Positions 54,524-63,820 of a stretch of DNA of 64,000 nucleotides are shown in pieces (positions within the stretch are counted from its first letter, which is position 1; each line of letters begins with the position of its first letter). Made by a program: the position numbers and the translations under genes. Under the pieces are notes generated by a model, which worked only from the letters and a program-made list of their open reading frames with translations, did not search any database and was not told the DNA's origin. Origin of the DNA: Lacinutrix sp. (GTDB lineage Bacteria > Bacteroidota > Bacteroidia > Flavobacteriales > Flavobacteriaceae); the NCBI RefSeq assembly GCF_029238095.1, contig NZ_JAQWGS010000024.1:62001-126000 (forward strand), read 5' to 3'.

Positions 54524-56320
54524 ATGAAAACAAAACTACTTTTAAAATTTCTCTTCTGTCTATTAGCTTTTAATTTATCATTTAGCCAAAATACACCTTT
54601 ACCAAATGGTAGTTTTAATAATGCTGTTGATATTGGTTTTTGGTCTGTAGCCTCAAGTAATGCAACAAAATCTTGGTTTAATGGTGGTTGTCAATCTCTT
54701 TTTGTCGATAACTTACCAAACAATCCTAGTAATTTAAGTACAACAATTACATCATCTGTTTTTAGTGTTGGTTTATCTGGAAATTACGAATTAGAATTAG
54801 AGTATGGATTAATTTATTCTGGAACAGCACCTATTTTTGAATTTATAGATTCCTCTAATGCAGTTATTAGTCCTACATCAACAACAACAGTTGCTGGAAC
54901 TTGTACAGATTGGCCAAATGCTAAAAATAGTAAATTAGTTTTTTCCAATTTAAGCTCAGGGAATTACCAATTAAGAATAACCATACCTAAATCACAGTTT
55001 TTTCTAGATGGAGCAGCATTAGGAGCTTATAATCCTATAACTGTAAGCGGTAGTGTAAACAATGCTGGTTGTTCAAATAGTAATATGTTGAATAATTTTC
55101 CAATGAAAATTACAAATCTAGGTGATAACTCAACAGCTTACACATCAACCATAAATGGAAATTACACGTTTATGTTACCCGAAACTACAGGGAATTTTTT
55201 AATAGAGCCAGTTTCTAGCGGAAATATTGTAGCTACGCCAAATAGTATAAGTTTAACAATTAACTCTTTTTCTAGCTCTTATTTAAATAATGATTTTTGT
55301 TTAACAAGTAATATTAGCGGAATAGATGTTGAAACACAATTAGTTGCCCAAAACCTGGCAAGACCAGGATTTGTTGCTAATTATAATTTAATTTATAAAA
55401 ATAATGGCGATACCACAACAGGAAATGAAACTATAGTTTTAAATTTTGATAGTTCTAAAATAGCGTATGTTGCTGCATCTGCTTCAATTACACCAACAAG
55501 TACATCAAGTAATTCTATAACTTGGAATTATAGTAATTTAACTGCTCTAGAAATTAGAAATATAACACTATCTTTTAATGTATTATCTCCACCAACGGTT
55601 AATGGTGGAGACCTTTTAAGTTTTACAGGAATTATTACATCAGTTTCAGATGCTAATCCAGTTAATAATAGCATTAACTTAAATCAAACCGTTGTAAATG
55701 CTTATGACCCTAATGATGTGTTATGTTTGAAAGGCGATGAGATTTCACCATCACAAATAGGAGACTATTTAACCTACAGAATCCGTTTTCAAAATACAGG
55801 AACTGCTTCTGCTGTAAATATTTCGGTTAAAACAGATTTAGATGCAGATTTAGATTGGACTACGTTTCAGCCAATTTCTGCTTCACACGCTTACACAACG
55901 TCTATAACCAACGGGAATGAATTAACATACAGTTTTAATACTATCAATTTGGCAGATAGTACATCAGACGAGTCTAATAGTCATGGGTGGATTTTTTATA
56001 AAATTAAACCTAAAAATACAACAGTTGTAGGTGATGCGTTTGATGCTACAGCAAGTATTTATTTCGATTTTAATCCAGCAGTAGTTACAAATACTTATAC
56101 AACTACTATTGTTTCACCTTCAACTTATGTGCCAGACGATAATTTTGAAAACTATTTAGAAACACACGATGCTAATGCAAATGTAGTTACTGTTGGAGAT
56201 CCAACAAGTATACGGTTAAAAGGTAATTCTTCTCTGTTATTAGCCACAAAATATTGTCTCATTTCTGGACCAATACTTTCTAGCCAATATCGTATATGTC
56301 CAACAATAGGAAAGTTGTGA
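54524..56320 (+). pseudogene. Secreted protein with DUF11/DUF7619-like domains, truncated at a rearrangement junction
   Basis: The frame encodes 598 residues but is native only to about S562. It has a signal peptide (NLSFSQ), a jelly-roll-like domain, a prealbumin-type SGSVNNAGCSNSNML segment, and a conserved repeat domain (DPNDVLCLKGDEISPSQIGDYLTYRIRFQNTG to YFDFNPAVVTN) that precedes leucine-rich repeats and a sorting domain in relatives. The start of that next part, VPDDNFENYLETHDANANVVTVGDPTS, is present, then the frame enters antisense of a glutamate-synthase-like gene (RLKGNSSLLLATKYC...), which is not protein-like. The product would lack the sorting domain needed for T9SS export. Confidence 0.8.
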
Positions 56321-56430
56321 CTTATTGTATGTTTTTTTTGAAAGACATCACGAATAGCTATAATTACTAAAACAATAATAATCCAAAGCCACCAAGAGAT
56401 TGAAGATAGAAAGTTAAGAATGGTATTCAT
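56209..56430 (-). pseudogene. FMN-binding glutamate-synthase-family protein, N-terminal remnant
   Basis: From ATG 56430 leftward the frame encodes a membrane helix (WWLWIIIVLVIIAIRDVF) and the conserved segment QKKHTISHNFPIVGHIRYWL then ESIGPEMRQYFVANNREELP and FNRI, characteristic of the N-terminus of large FMN-binding glutamate-synthase-like proteins of about 500 residues. After I74 (56209) the frame passes into antisense of the secreted-protein gene and the rest of the enzyme is absent. About 74 residues remain, so no enzyme can be made. Confidence 0.8.
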
Positions 56431-56564
56431 ATTTCAATAAAATTTCTCAAAAATAAGGATATTCTTTATTTTTAGATAGCATATAGTAAAAAACAAACGT
56501 CTTTTTTTATATTAATTGTTTATAATTATTAATAAAACCAATGGGTTTAAACCTTAGCAATAGT

Positions 56565-56572
56565 TATTTTTG
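56565..56572 (+). promoter_or_regulatory. -7 promoter motif TATTTTTG upstream of uvrD
   Basis: TATTTTTG matches TAnnTTTG and lies 22 bases before the TTG start of the helicase gene. The upstream TTT near 56545 could serve as a weak -33 element. Confidence 0.4.
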
Positions 56573-56594
56573 AAGCTTAAAAACGTAAAGAGAT

Positions 56595-58934
56595 TTGGAA
56601 AAATATTTAAGTCAGTTAAATGAAGCGCAATATGAACCAACAGTCCAAAAAAATGGACCTATGATTATTATTGCAGGTGCAGGATCTGGTAAAACACGTG
56701 TTTTAACCTACAGAATAGCTTACTTAATGAGCCAAGGCATAGATGCTTTTAATATTCTTGCTTTAACTTTTACAAATAAAGCTGCCAAAGAAATGAAAGG
56801 CAGAATAGCTGATATAGTTGGTGATGGAGAAGCTAAAAACTTATGGATGGGAACATTTCACTCTGTTTTTGCTAAGATTTTACGTTTTGAAGGACACCAT
56901 TTAGGGTTTCCAAGTAACTTTACAATTTACGATACCCAAGATTCTCAAAAACTTTTAGGCTCCATTATTAAAGAAATGGGCTTAGATAAGGATATTTATA
57001 AAACCAAGCAGGTTTACAGTAGGATTTCCTCATATAAAAATAGTTTAATTACTGTAAAAGCATACTTTAAAAATCCAGAGCTTCTAGAAGCTGATGCCAT
57101 GGCTCGTAGACCAAAAATGGGAGACATTTATGCAGAATATGTAAACCGTTGTTTTAAAGCTGGAGCCATGGATTTTGATGATTTATTATTAAGAACCAAC
57201 GAATTATTAACTCGTTTTCCAGCTGTTTTAGCAAAATATCAAGATAAGTTTCGTTACATTTTAGTAGATGAGTATCAAGATACAAACCACTCTCAATATC
57301 TTATTGTAAGAGCCTTGGCAGACCGTTTTCAAAATATATGCGTTGTTGGAGACGATGCGCAAAGTATTTATGCTTTTCGTGGAGCAAACATAAACAACAT
57401 CTTAAATTTCCAGAAAGATTACGACAATGTTAAAATGTACCGTTTAGAACAAAATTACCGTTCTACAAAAAACATAGTAGGTGCAGCAAATTCAGTAATC
57501 GAACATAATAAAACCAAATTAGATAAAATAGTTTGGACTGCTAACGACGAAGGTGAAAAAGTAAAAGTGCATCGCTCTTTAACTGATGGAGATGAAGGAC
57601 GTTACGTTGCAAGTACTATTTGGGAAGAAAAAATGAACAACCAATTGCTAAACAGTGATTTTGCCATTTTATACCGTACCAATTCGCAATCACGTGCTAT
57701 GGAAGATGCTTTACGCAAGCGAAATATACCTTATCGTATTTATGGAGGTACTTCATTTTACCAGCGTAAAGAAATAAAAGACGTTACTGCGTATTTGCGT
57801 TTAATATTAAATTCGGCAGATGAAGAAGCTTTAAAACGAGTTATTAATTTTCCAGGTCGTGGTATTGGGCAAACAACAATAGATCGATTAGTAGTAGCAG
57901 CAAATGAAACTGGCAAAACCATTTTTGGTTTATTAAAGGAGATTGATACTATCACTATTAATATTAATAATGGTACCAAAAACAAACTAAAAGACTTTGT
58001 TACTTTAATTGAGAGTTATCAAGTATTAAATCAAACAGCAAATGCTTTTGACCTAGCAGAGCATGTTACTAAAACGAGTGGTTTAATTAGAGAGTTTAAT
58101 AAAGATGGAACACCAGAAGGTGTTATGCGACTGGAAAATGTAGAAGAACTCTTAAACGGTATCAAAGACTTTGTTGAAGGCCAATTAGAAATAGCAGATT
58201 CTAAAGATGACTTGGCAGAATTTTTAGAAGATGTCGCATTAGCTACAGATTTAGATGGAGATAAAGGCGATCCAAATCATGTGGCATTAATGACAATTCA
58301 TTCGTCTAAAGGCTTAGAATTTAATCATGTATTTATTGTTGGTCTAGAAGAAGACTTATTTCCAAGTGCCATGAGCATGAATACAAGAAGTGAACTAGAA
58401 GAAGAAAGACGATTATTTTATGTAGCTTTGACAAGAGCAGAGAAAAAAGCACATTTAACCTATGCTTTATCTCGATACCGTTGGGGAAAATTAGTAGATT
58501 CTGAGCCAAGTCGTTTTATAGAAGAAATAGAAGACGAGTTTTTAGATATCATTACTCCAATAGAAGAACGTCGCATTAACCCAATGTTATCAGCAGATAT
58601 TTTTGGTGATGTAGAACCTAATACAATAAGATTTAAAAAAGCAGTACAACCTAAATTTATTAAGAAAGTGGCAAAAAAGAAAGAACCTGTAAACTTTGAA
58701 ATAAGTGCTCCAAAAAAAATGAAAAAAGCGTCAGAAGTAGAAATACCAGCAGATGCTAATTTGTTTGATGGAGAACTTACCGTTGGAAATAGAGTAAAAC
58801 ACTTAAAATTTGGTAGAGGAGAAGTGTTAAAAATTGAAGGAAAAGGTGCAGATAAAAAAGCCGAAATTGATTTTGAATTTGGTGGCTTAAAAAAGCTGCT
58901 ACTAAGGTTTGCTAAATTAGAAGTTATAGGTTAA
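56595..58934 (+). CDS. uvrD: UvrD/PcrA-type DNA helicase
   Basis: A 779-residue superfamily 1A helicase for nucleotide-excision and mismatch repair. The start is TTG 56595, since the first in-frame ATG would leave Walker A too close to the end; LEKYLSQLNEAQ aligns with the Q-motif. Walker A IIAGAGSGKT is at about 24-33, then TFTNKAAKEMK, motif II VDEYQDTN, QSIYAFRGAN, EQNYRST, the motif LMTIHSSKGLEF and motif VI EERRLFYVALTRAEKKAHL. The C-terminus has a Tudor-like VGNRVKHLKFGRGEVLKIEG found in PcrA proteins that contact RNA polymerase. Confidence 0.96.
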   Translation: MEKYLSQLNEAQYEPTVQKNGPMIIIAGAGSGKTRVLTYRIAYLMSQGIDAFNILALTFTNKAAKEMKGRIADIVGDGEAKNLWMGTFHSVFAKILRFEGHHLGFPSNFTIYDTQDSQKLLGSIIKEMGLDKDIYKTKQVYSRISSYKNSLITVKAYFKNPELLEADAMARRPKMGDIYAEYVNRCFKAGAMDFDDLLLRTNELLTRFPAVLAKYQDKFRYILVDEYQDTNHSQYLIVRALADRFQNICVVGDDAQSIYAFRGANINNILNFQKDYDNVKMYRLEQNYRSTKNIVGAANSVIEHNKTKLDKIVWTANDEGEKVKVHRSLTDGDEGRYVASTIWEEKMNNQLLNSDFAILYRTNSQSRAMEDALRKRNIPYRIYGGTSFYQRKEIKDVTAYLRLILNSADEEALKRVINFPGRGIGQTTIDRLVVAANETGKTIFGLLKEIDTITININNGTKNKLKDFVTLIESYQVLNQTANAFDLAEHVTKTSGLIREFNKDGTPEGVMRLENVEELLNGIKDFVEGQLEIADSKDDLAEFLEDVALATDLDGDKGDPNHVALMTIHSSKGLEFNHVFIVGLEEDLFPSAMSMNTRSELEEERRLFYVALTRAEKKAHLTYALSRYRWGKLVDSEPSRFIEEIEDEFLDIITPIEERRINPMLSADIFGDVEPNTIRFKKAVQPKFIKKVAKKKEPVNFEISAPKKMKKASEVEIPADANLFDGELTVGNRVKHLKFGRGEVLKIEGKGADKKAEIDFEFGGLKKLLLRFAKLEVIG

Positions 58935-58961
58935 AATAACTTTAGATAAAAATATCTAGCC

Positions 58962-59582
58962 ATGGCAGACTTAATTAAAATATATGAAGAGAATCCAAAT
59001 CCTAAAGCGATTAAAAAAGTAATCGACGTTTTAAAACAAGGAGGCTTGGTAATTTATCCAACAGATACTGTTTATGGTTTGGGTTGCGATATCAATAACT
59101 CTAAAGCCTTAGAGAGAATAGCAAGAATAAAAGGTGTTAAACTAGAAAAAGCTAAATTGTCTTTTATATGTTATGATTTGAGTAATTTAAGCGATTATGT
59201 AAAGCAGATAGATTCAAGCACCTTTAAAATTCTTAAACGTGCATTACCAGGACCTTATACTTTTATTTTACCTGGATCGAAGTCTTTACCATCTGTTTTT
59301 AAAAAGAAAAAAGAAGTAGGAATAAGAATTCCAAATAACAATATTACATTAGAGATTGTAAAAGCTTTAGGTAATCCTTTAGTGTCTACATCTATTCGTG
59401 ACGAAGACGAAATTTTAGATTACACTACAGATCCAGAATTAATACTTGAAAAGTGGGATAATTTGGTCGATTTAGTTATAGATGGTGGTTATGGAGGTAA
59501 CGAAGGTTCAACCATAGTAGATTTATCTAAAGACGAGCCCGAAGTAATAAGAGAAGGTAAAGGAAGTTTAGATATTTTTTAA
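58962..59582 (+). CDS. L-threonylcarbamoyladenylate synthase (Sua5/YciO/YrdC family)
   Basis: A 206-residue YrdC-domain protein that would make threonylcarbamoyl-AMP for the t6A modification of tRNA at position 37. Landmarks are GLVIYPTDTVYGLGCD, RIARIKGVKLEKAKLSFIC and the PGPYTFILPGS and EVGIRIPNN strands, with LVSTSIRDEDE closing the pocket. There is no C-terminal Sua5 extension. The YciO branch (no proven t6A activity) looks very similar, and the LSFICYDLSNLSDY phrase leans towards YciO. It begins 27 bases after uvrD on the same strand. Confidence 0.85.
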   Translation: MADLIKIYEENPNPKAIKKVIDVLKQGGLVIYPTDTVYGLGCDINNSKALERIARIKGVKLEKAKLSFICYDLSNLSDYVKQIDSSTFKILKRALPGPYTFILPGSKSLPSVFKKKKEVGIRIPNNNITLEIVKALGNPLVSTSIRDEDEILDYTTDPELILEKWDNLVDLVIDGGYGGNEGSTIVDLSKDEPEVIREGKGSLDIF

Positions 59583-59699
59583 AAAATGAAAAAACCTGTA
59601 AACAATAGTACAAACTATGTTGGGTTAAAGCTTACGATTTAAATAAAAAACATTCTACAAAAGCACTTTTAATTGGACTTTTGCTAATTAGTTTTAATA

Positions 59700-59729
59700 A
59701 AAAAGCTCAACCAAAAGGTTGAGCTTTTT
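59700..59729 (+). terminator. Bidirectional rho-independent terminator
   Basis: A 13-bp stem (aaaaagctcaacc / ggttgagcttttt) with an aaaa loop, between the YrdC-family gene and the convergent OmpA-family gene. The bases from 59583 to 59699 hold no gene I can support. Confidence 0.93.
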
Positions 59730-59752
59730 ACTATGTATTAAAATCTAAAAAA

Positions 59753-60631
59753 TTACTCTTCTTTAGATAAATTTTTCATTTCAGTTTCAATCATTTCATA
59801 AAACTGATCGATTTTTGGAAGAATGTATATTTTAGTTCTTCTGTTAATGGCTTTATTTGTAGGAGAGTCATTAGCTACTAAAGGTAAATGATCTCCACGA
59901 CCAGCAGCAATTAGTTGTTCTGGTTTAACACCTAGTTCTTGAAGCGCTCTAACAATAGCTGTACTACGTTTTACACTTAAATCCCAGTTATCTAATAAAA
60001 CACCTTTACTATATGGTACATTGTCTGTATGACCTTCTACCATTGCTTCAAAGTTAGGCTTGCCATTTATTACGGTTGCTACTTTTCCTAAGATTTCATT
60101 TGCTCTTGGCGAAATGTTATAGCTTCCAGTTTGAAACAGTAACTTATCTGATAAAGAGATGAAAACAACACTTTTTTCAACATTTATTTCAATGTCTTCG
60201 TCATTTAAACCAACTTCTTTTTTTAAGCTTGTTACTAAAGCAATTGTTACACTGTCTTTTTTGGTTAAAGCGTCTTGTAATCTAGATATTTTTAACTCTT
60301 TTTCTCTTATGCTTTCTAAAGACTTCTCTAAGTTTTTGGCACCTTGCGTTGTTAAAACAGTCATGTCTTTTGAACTTTCGATGAGAGCTTTGTTGCTAGA
60401 TTTTAAATCTGTTAAGGCATCTTTAGCGTCTTTTAATCGTTGATTTATCTCTATAATACGTGCAGAAGCTGCTGCTTCATCTGCTAAACATTTGTTTAGT
60501 TTAACAGTTGCAGTATTTAAAAGGTCTTGTGTGTTTTTTTGTTTTTCTTCAAGTGCCATAAAGTCTTTTTTAGAGACACATGAACTTAATGTTAATAGTG
60601 CTACAGCACTAAGTACTAATAGTTTTTTCAT
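59753..60631 (-). CDS. OmpA-family peptidoglycan-binding lipoprotein
   Basis: A 292-residue outer-membrane lipoprotein (lipobox LLTLSSC, cysteine 18). Residues about 20-145 form a coiled coil (MALEEKQKNTQDLLNTATV, EKSLESIREKELKISRLQDALTKK), a spacer across the periplasm. The C-terminal 130 residues are an OmpA domain: VVFISLSDKLLFQTGSYNIS, MVEGHTDNVPYSKG, and NWDLSVKRSTAIVRALQE with the arginine and aspartate that clamp diaminopimelate. It tethers the outer membrane to peptidoglycan. The gene stands between the terminator and a glycosyltransferase gene. Confidence 0.93.
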   Translation of the reverse strand: MKKLLVLSAVALLTLSSCVSKKDFMALEEKQKNTQDLLNTATVKLNKCLADEAAASARIIEINQRLKDAKDALTDLKSSNKALIESSKDMTVLTTQGAKNLEKSLESIREKELKISRLQDALTKKDSVTIALVTSLKKEVGLNDEDIEINVEKSVVFISLSDKLLFQTGSYNISPRANEILGKVATVINGKPNFEAMVEGHTDNVPYSKGVLLDNWDLSVKRSTAIVRALQELGVKPEQLIAAGRGDHLPLVANDSPTNKAINRRTKIYILPKIDQFYEMIETEMKNLSKEE

Positions 60632-60724
60632 AATTATTTATAGATAAAATTAAATTTTAACATACCAAAAGTAGCTATTTTTAAAATGTTAAAACAAGTA
60701 TTAACAAAATTTTTGCTAAAACTT

Positions 60725-61717
60725 TTATAAGTCTGTAAAATGTTTCTTACGGCTAGCAAAATAAGACCATACAACAGATTTTGTTTTATAATATTTTACT
60801 GTATTTTGAGTAAGTGTTTTTCTTAGTTTCAATAACTTAGGTAGTCTTGTATAAAAACTAAAGTGCGCTCTTAATATAGCAAAAATATGAGAGAATTTCA
60901 AGCTTAAAAGAAACTTAAAAGCGGCTAAACCATCTAAAGTTAGTCTTGAAAAAAGCAAGAAGAATAGATTGCCAGAAGCATTTTTGGTAAGTGTAGCAAG
61001 ACTATTTCTAAAATTTAAGTATGTTTTTTTTGGGTTTGTAGCATTTAAAGTAGCACCACCAACATGATAAACAGTAGATTCTGCAATATATTTTGTTTGA
61101 TAACCCAAATTAAAAGCACGCCAGCACAAATCTATTTCTTCCATGTGTGCAAAAAATGTTTCATCGAAACCTTTTAAGGTCTTATAAACATCTTTTCTTA
61201 TAAAAAAACATGCACCAGAAGCCCACAATATTTTAGAGCTATCATTGTATTGGCCTCTGTCTTCCTCTATGGTATCGAAAATACGACCTCTACAAAAGGG
61301 ATAACCATATTTATCTATAAAACCACCAGCAGCTCCAGCATACTCAAAATAAGATTTTTTTTTGTAATCTAATATTTTAGGCTGTATAATTGCTGTGTTT
61401 TCTTCAGTTTTAAAGGTGTTAATAATAGGATTTAACCAATTTTTGGTCACTTCTACATCACTATTTACCAAACAAAATATATCTTCATCTAAATGTTTAA
61501 GTGCATCATTATAACCTTTAGCATAGCCTCCATTTAGCGTGTTTTGTATAATTTTTATTTGAGGAAATTCTGCTTTTAAAAAACAAATAGAATCGTCTGT
61601 AGAGGCATTATCTGCAACGTAAACAGTTGCATCTTGAGTATTAGCAATAATAGATGGTAAGAACTCTTTAAGTAACGCTTTTCCATTCCAGTTTAATATG
61701 ACTACTGCTATTTTCAA
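60725..61717 (-). CDS. Family 2 glycosyltransferase
   Basis: A 330-residue GT-A fold glycosyltransferase of the rhamnosyltransferase/WbbL-like branch. It starts MKIAVVILNWNGKALLKEFL, with YVADNASTDDS and the DxD-equivalent CLVNSDVEVT near 85; ASGACFFIRKDVYK and GFDETFFAHMEEIDLCWRA give the acceptor and catalytic region. A hydrophobic stretch near 250-285 may associate with the membrane. It would add a sugar to a surface polysaccharide or lipid carrier, but it is not in a polysaccharide cluster. The gap to the OmpA gene is 93 bases. Confidence 0.92.
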   Translation of the reverse strand: MKIAVVILNWNGKALLKEFLPSIIANTQDATVYVADNASTDDSICFLKAEFPQIKIIQNTLNGGYAKGYNDALKHLDEDIFCLVNSDVEVTKNWLNPIINTFKTEENTAIIQPKILDYKKKSYFEYAGAAGGFIDKYGYPFCRGRIFDTIEEDRGQYNDSSKILWASGACFFIRKDVYKTLKGFDETFFAHMEEIDLCWRAFNLGYQTKYIAESTVYHVGGATLNATNPKKTYLNFRNSLATLTKNASGNLFFLLFSRLTLDGLAAFKFLLSLKFSHIFAILRAHFSFYTRLPKLLKLRKTLTQNTVKYYKTKSVVWSYFASRKKHFTDL

Positions 61718-61769
61718 TTTTTTTTATAAAATGTTATGAGTTAAATTAATGAACATTGCCTTTCAATTA

Positions 61770-62216
61770 TTATTTATTAAAATAAGGAATATCCTCTAAA
61801 AACCGATATTTTTCAGCTTTAAAATCCATTACACAATAATAATGGTTTAATCCATTAGTCACCATTAAATAAGTTGCATTTAACGCCAAATTGTAGCGTG
61901 CCACTTGATCGAACGTGTTTTGTTTTATTTTAATATTTGGCGCTTTACATTCTACAATTAAGTGAATACTACCATCTGTATTAAAAATAACAATATCGTA
62001 ACGTTTCTTTAAATCGTTAACTTTTAGTTCTTTTTCTACGTTAATTAATGATTTGGGATAGTTTTTTACTTTAATTAAATAATGTACACAATGTTGCCTC
62101 ACCCATTCTTCGGGTTGTAAAATCACAAATTTTTTACGAATAGCATCGAATATAGATACTTTATTTTCGCTATTTTTGAAACGGAACGTATATGTAGGAA
62201 AATTTAATTCTTGCAC
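61770..62216 (-). CDS. HsdR_N-like PD-(D/E)xK nuclease-fold protein
   Basis: A 148-residue protein matching the stand-alone type I restriction enzyme R N-terminal domain family. The fold motif is visible as KKRYDIVIFNTDGSIHLIVECKAPN (D then E-x-K), after the preceding EEWVRQHCVHYLIKVKNYPKSLI. There is no helicase part and no HsdM or HsdS nearby, so this is not a restriction system. Such single-domain proteins are common in Bacteroidota, often beside holA as here, and their role is unknown. It is divergent from holA, with a palindromic repeat between them. Confidence 0.88.
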   Translation of the reverse strand: MQELNFPTYTFRFKNSENKVSIFDAIRKKFVILQPEEWVRQHCVHYLIKVKNYPKSLINVEKELKVNDLKKRYDIVIFNTDGSIHLIVECKAPNIKIKQNTFDQVARYNLALNATYLMVTNGLNHYYCVMDFKAEKYRFLEDIPYFNK

Positions 62217-62238
62217 TATACAAATTTATAACTATAAC

Positions 62239-62316
62239 GTCATTTCGAGTTATTATTAGAGAAAAATTTATCGGGAAATTCTTGATATTACAAAAAAAGC
62301 CTCAACTCGCAATGAC
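62239..62316 (+). repeat. Palindromic dispersed repeat, copy 2
   Basis: About 78 bases bounded by gtcatttcgagtt and its near reverse complement aactcgcaatgac, with an A/T-rich interior. It shares its border with the element at 46347-46452 (gtcacttcgagt ... ctcgaactgac), so these are probably two members of one family. Confidence 0.6.
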
Positions 62317-62336
62317 AACACAATGTAAACACTATT

Positions 62337-63341
62337 TTGGACGACGTTAAAAAACTAGTTACAGACATCAATAATAAAAATCTTGCACCTATTTATTTAC
62401 TAATGGGTGAGGAAGCTTATTATATAGATAAAATTTCAGATTATATTGAAGCTAATGTTTTAGCCGAAGAAGAGAAAGGTTTTAACCAAATGGTGTTGTA
62501 TGGTCGAGATGTAACAATAGAGGATATAGTTGGTAATGCTAAACGTTTTCCTATGATGGCAGATAAGCAAGTTGTTATTGTAAAGGAAGCACAAGATTTA
62601 TGGCGTACTATCGAGAAGTTAGTAGATTATGCTAAAAATCCGCAACCATCTACCGTTTTAGTGCTTTGTTATAAATATAAAACAGTAGATAAGCGTAAGG
62701 CACTTTATAAAGCTATAAATAAAGCAGGAGTTGTTTTTGAAAGTAAAAAGTTTTACGATAATCAAGTTCCAGATTGGATTAGAAGAACATTGTCTACAAA
62801 AGGCTACAAAATAACACCTAAAGCTTCTTTAATGCTTGTAGAATTTTTAGGTACAGATTTAAGTAAAATTAATAACGAATTAGAAAAACTTCAAATTGTT
62901 TTACCACAAGGCACAGAGATTTCACCATCTCATGTTGAAGAGAATATAGGTATTAGTAAAGATTATAATAATTTTGAATTACGTAAAGCTATTGGCTCTC
63001 GCGATGATATTAAAGCCTTTAAAATCGTGAATTATTTTGGAGACAATCCAAAAGACAACCCAATGGTAGTAACGGTTTCTTTACTTTTTAGTTTCTTTTC
63101 ACAGTTATTGCAACTGCATGGCATGACAGATAAATCACCAAGAAATATTACGTCTGCTTTGCGTGTAAACCCTTATTTTGTTAGCGAATATTTAGATGCT
63201 GCACGTAACTTTCCAATGCGCAAAGTAAGTGGTATAATTGCTACCATTCGAGAATTCGATTTAAAGAGTAAAGGTGTTAACGCTAATGCTGTGCCGCAAA
63301 AAGATTTGTTGAAAGAATTGGTAGTGAGAATACTTAATTAA
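62337..63341 (+). CDS. holA: DNA polymerase III subunit delta
   Basis: A 334-residue clamp-loader subunit that opens the beta sliding clamp. The start is TTG 62337; LDDVKKLVTDINNKNLAPIYLLMGEEAYYIDKI aligns with normal N-termini. Further landmarks are FPMMADKQVVIVKEAQ, LVEFLGTDLSKINNELEKL and the C-terminal collar domain LLFSFFSQLLQLHG to VNPYFVSEYLDAARNF. Length is normal. It is divergent from the HsdR_N-like gene across a palindromic repeat and precedes a cupin gene. Confidence 0.95.
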   Translation: MDDVKKLVTDINNKNLAPIYLLMGEEAYYIDKISDYIEANVLAEEEKGFNQMVLYGRDVTIEDIVGNAKRFPMMADKQVVIVKEAQDLWRTIEKLVDYAKNPQPSTVLVLCYKYKTVDKRKALYKAINKAGVVFESKKFYDNQVPDWIRRTLSTKGYKITPKASLMLVEFLGTDLSKINNELEKLQIVLPQGTEISPSHVEENIGISKDYNNFELRKAIGSRDDIKAFKIVNYFGDNPKDNPMVVTVSLLFSFFSQLLQLHGMTDKSPRNITSALRVNPYFVSEYLDAARNFPMRKVSGIIATIREFDLKSKGVNANAVPQKDLLKELVVRILN

Positions 63342-63436
63342 TTTAAGATTTCTAAATTTTAAAAACAACTTCAACAATCTAATGTATTTAGTTTAATTAT
63401 TATTTAAACACCAAGCCTGAATTTAGAAATTTTAAA

Positions 63437-63799
63437 ATGAAAAACACTTTATTATTACTAGCCTTTGTATTTGTTTCATGTAAAACCACACAAATACTTC
63501 CAGATCCTTTAGAAGCTGGTTGGGAAGGTGAAAAAGTATGCGAAGTTTTAAGCGATACAAAAAAGCAACGCGTTTTAAAATGTACCTTTCCACCTAATGT
63601 AGGACACCAAAAACATTACCATAAACCACATTTTGGTTACACAATAGCTGGAAGTACGTTCCAGATTACAGACAATAAAGGAATACGTAATGTGCCAGTA
63701 GCAACAGGTGTAAACTGGTATAAAGCCGAATTAAGCGAGCACGAAGTGTTTAACGTTGGTGATAGTACTGCTGTGTTTTTAATTATTGAACCAAAATAA
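63437..63799 (+). CDS. Cupin-domain lipoprotein
   Basis: A 120-residue protein with a lipobox (FVFVSC, cysteine 15) and a single small cupin barrel: GHQKHYHKPHFGYTIAGSTFQI supplies the histidine metal-ligand cluster, and ELSEHEVFNVGDSTAVFLIIEP the second motif. Function unknown; small exported cupins may bind metal or a sugar. It lies 95 bases after holA on the same strand and is convergent with the cut gene at the window end. Confidence 0.85.
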   Translation: MKNTLLLLAFVFVSCKTTQILPDPLEAGWEGEKVCEVLSDTKKQRVLKCTFPPNVGHQKHYHKPHFGYTIAGSTFQITDNKGIRNVPVATGVNWYKAELSEHEVFNVGDSTAVFLIIEPK

Positions 63800-63820
63800 T
63801 TATAGTTTAGTATTAAAATA

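Noticed and set aside
61770..62216. HsdR N-terminal-like gene as part of a restriction-modification or defence island
   Set aside because: No helicase, methylase or specificity gene is near; the stand-alone family next to holA looks like ordinary chromosomal content.
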